Shown here piece after piece: positions 62,511 through 64,000 of a stretch of DNA of 64,000 bases. The stretch's first letter is position 1; the number at the start of each line of letters is the position of its first letter. Source of the DNA: Jiella soli (GTDB lineage Bacteria; Pseudomonadota; Alphaproteobacteria; Rhizobiales; Rhizobiaceae); NCBI RefSeq assembly GCF_020615385.1, contig NZ_JAJAVB010000032.1, positions 169,988-233,987 on the forward strand. Reading direction: 5' to 3'. A model generated the notes under the pieces. That model made no database searches and was not told the origin of the DNA. It worked only from the letters and a program-made list of their open reading frames with translations. A program made the translations under genes and the position numbers.

Positions 62511-64000
62511 TCACAAAATCCCGGGCAGGTTCAGCTGGTGTTCGCGGGCGCTGTCGATGGCGATCTGGTAGCCCGCATCGGCATGCCGCATGACGCCTGT
62601 GGCCGGGTCGTTCCAGAGAACGCGGGCAAGCCGCGCATCCGCATCTTGGCTGCCGTCGCAGCAGATCACCATCCCCGAATGCTGCGAAAAGCCCATGCCG
62701 ACGCCGCCGCCGTGATGCAGCGACACCCAGGTCGCGCCGGACGCGGTGTTGAGGAGCGCGTTGAGCAGCGGCCAATCCGAGACGGCGTCGGAGCCGTCCT
62801 TCATCGCCTCGGTTTCGCGGTTGGGCGAGGCGACCGAGCCGGAATCGAGGTGGTCGCGGCCGATCACGACGGGCGCTTTCAGCTCGCCGTTGCGGACCAT
62901 TTCGTTGATTGCGAGCCCGGCGCGGTGGCGGTCGCCGAGGCCGATCCACATGATGCGCGCCGGCAGGCCCTGGAACGCGATGCGCTCGCGCGCCATGTCG
63001 AGCCAGCGATGCAGGTGCTCGTTCTCCGGGAACAGCTCCTTCATCTTCGCGTCGGTCTTGTAGATGTCCTCCGGGTCGCCGGACAGCGCGGCCCAGCGGA
63101 ACGGCCCGATGCCGCGGCAGAACAGCGGCCGGATATAGGCGGGGACGAAGCCGGGAAAGGCGAAGGCGTTCTCGAGCCCTTCGTCCTTGGCGACCTGACG
63201 GATGTTGTTGCCGTAGTCCAGCGTCGGCACCCCGGCGTTCCAGAAATCCACCATCGCGGCGACGTGCTGCTTCATGCTGGCGCGCGCAGCGACCTCGACG
63301 GCCTTCGGCTCGCTCTCCTGCCGGGCGCGCCACTCGGCCACGCTCCAGCCGAGCGGCAGGTAGCCGTGGATCGGGTCGTGCGCCGAGGTCTGGTCGGTGA
63401 CGATGTCGGGGCGCGGCCCGCCCGCCTTCATGCGGCGCACCAGTTCCGGGAAGATCTCGGCCGCGTTGCCGATCAGCGCCACGGACTTCGCCTCGCCGGC
63501 CCTGGTCCAGCCGTCGATCATCGCCAGCGCCTCGTCGAGGCTGTGAGCCTTGGCGTCGCAGTAGCGGGTGCGGATGCGGAAATCGGCCCGCGTCTCGTCG
63601 CATTCGACGGCGAGGCAACAGGCCCCGGCCATGACCGCGGCAAGCGGCTGCGCGCCCCCCATGCCGCCAAGGCCGGCCGTCAGGATCCACCTGCCCTTGA
63701 GATCGCCGCCATAGTGCTTCCGCCCGGCCTCCGCAAAGGTCTCGTAGGTGCCCTGCACGATTCCTTGCGTGCCGATATAGATCCACGACCCGGCGGTCAT
63801 CTGGCCGTACATCGCGAGCCCCTTGCGGTCGAGCTCGTTGAAATGGTCCCAGGTGGCCCAGTGCGGGACGAGGTTGGAGTTCGCGATCAGCACCCGCGGC
63901 GCATCCTTGTGGGTCCGGAACACGCCCACCGGCTTTCCGGACTGCACCAGCAGGGTCTCGTCGGCTTCGAGGGCGCGCAGGCTCTCGACGATGCGGTCGA
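62511..64000 (-). CDS. hutU: urocanate hydratase (partial, start beyond the window)
   Basis: C-terminal 496 codons of urocanase, which converts urocanate to imidazolone propionate in histidine breakdown. Recognisable features: [20 protein letters not shown], the NAD-binding [42 protein letters not shown], and the active-site region [19 protein letters not shown]. The family is about 555 residues, so some 60 residues lie past base 64000. It heads the operon with the amino acid ABC importer. Confidence 0.96.
   Translation of the reverse strand, partial: DRIVESLRALEADETLLVQSGKPVGVFRTHKDAPRVLIANSNLVPHWATWDHFNELDRKGLAMYGQMTAGSWIYIGTQGIVQGTYETFAEAGRKHYGGDLKGRWILTAGLGGMGGAQPLAAVMAGACCLAVECDETRADFRIRTRYCDAKAHSLDEALAMIDGWTRAGEAKSVALIGNAAEIFPELVRRMKAGGPRPDIVTDQTSAHDPIHGYLPLGWSVAEWRARQESEPKAVEVAARASMKQHVAAMVDFWNAGVPTLDYGNNIRQVAKDEGLENAFAFPGFVPAYIRPLFCRGIGPFRWAALSGDPEDIYKTDAKMKELFPENEHLHRWLDMARERIAFQGLPARIMWIGLGDRHRAGLAINEMVRNGELKAPVVIGRDHLDSGSVASPNRETEAMKDGSDAVSDWPLLNALLNTASGATWVSLHHGGGVGMGFSQHSGMVICCDGSQDADARLARVLWNDPATGVMRHADAGYQIAIDSAREHQLNLPGIL

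Noticed and set aside
1-64000. CRISPR arrays, insertion sequences, phage genes, attachment sites, origins
   Set aside because: None seen: no regularly spaced repeats, transposase or integrase motifs, or tRNA-linked repeats.

Overview
The window is GC-rich and densely coded, with tightly overlapping ATGA/TGATG gene junctions, ABC and TRAP uptake operons, FadR/GntR and LysR regulators, and a hut operon. This fits an alphaproteobacterium of the Hyphomicrobiales (Rhizobiales), plausibly an Aurantimonas- or Rhizobium-like soil, plant or marine heterotroph. The taxonomic placement is an inference from gene style; no rRNA, tRNA, phage, insertion sequence or CRISPR array is visible.

Layout. (1) 138-8183: peroxiredoxin, a persulfide-dioxygenase-like metallo-beta-lactamase protein, then an operon of a FadR-type regulator, a cystathionine-lyase-like PLP enzyme and a CUT1-type ABC importer. 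(2) 8260-15906: cold-shock protein, a secreted protein, a truncated Lrp remnant, a LysR regulator divergent from NmrA-like/DUF1857/NAD-binding genes, and an SDR divergent from an AraC regulator. (3) 16379-24951: a six-gene biosynthetic-looking cluster (Cys-nucleophile thioesterase, B12-binding radical SAM enzyme, fatty acyl-AMP ligase, a fused double cytochrome P450, acyl carrier protein, carbamoyltransferase). This is the most interesting part of the window. (4) 25182-42032: a sugar/polyol-type catabolic region read from a divergent control region at 32220-32438. Leftward: solute-binding protein, SDR, two permeases, ATPase, 3-hydroxyisobutyrate-dehydrogenase-like enzyme and ThuA. Rightward: an unusual regulator made of a winged helix fused to a solute-binding-protein domain, a second SDR, an M24-fold protein, E1 alpha and beta, and a split E2 with an aldehyde dehydrogenase. 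(5) 42585-46322: DUF1232 protein, LysR regulator, and an SBP56 (methanethiol oxidase family) gene with a membrane protein. (6) 46765-58480: two convergent operons, probably for uronate/aldonate use (CUT2 ABC importer, cyclase-family hydrolase and mannonate dehydratase against TRAP transporter and RspB-like dehydrogenase). They meet at a strong two-way terminator and share a promoter/operator motif at their outer ends. (7) 59466-64000: histidine-type ABC transporter downstream of urocanate hydratase, which runs off the window.

How the parts work together. Most of the window is substrate-specific uptake plus catabolism, each block with its own regulator and often a visible candidate operator. 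The cluster at 16379-24951 differs in kind. Its enzymes suggest that a fatty acid is activated and loaded on a dedicated carrier protein, oxidised by P450 domains, possibly methylated by the radical SAM enzyme, O-carbamoylated and released. That scheme is inference from protein families; the product is unknown.
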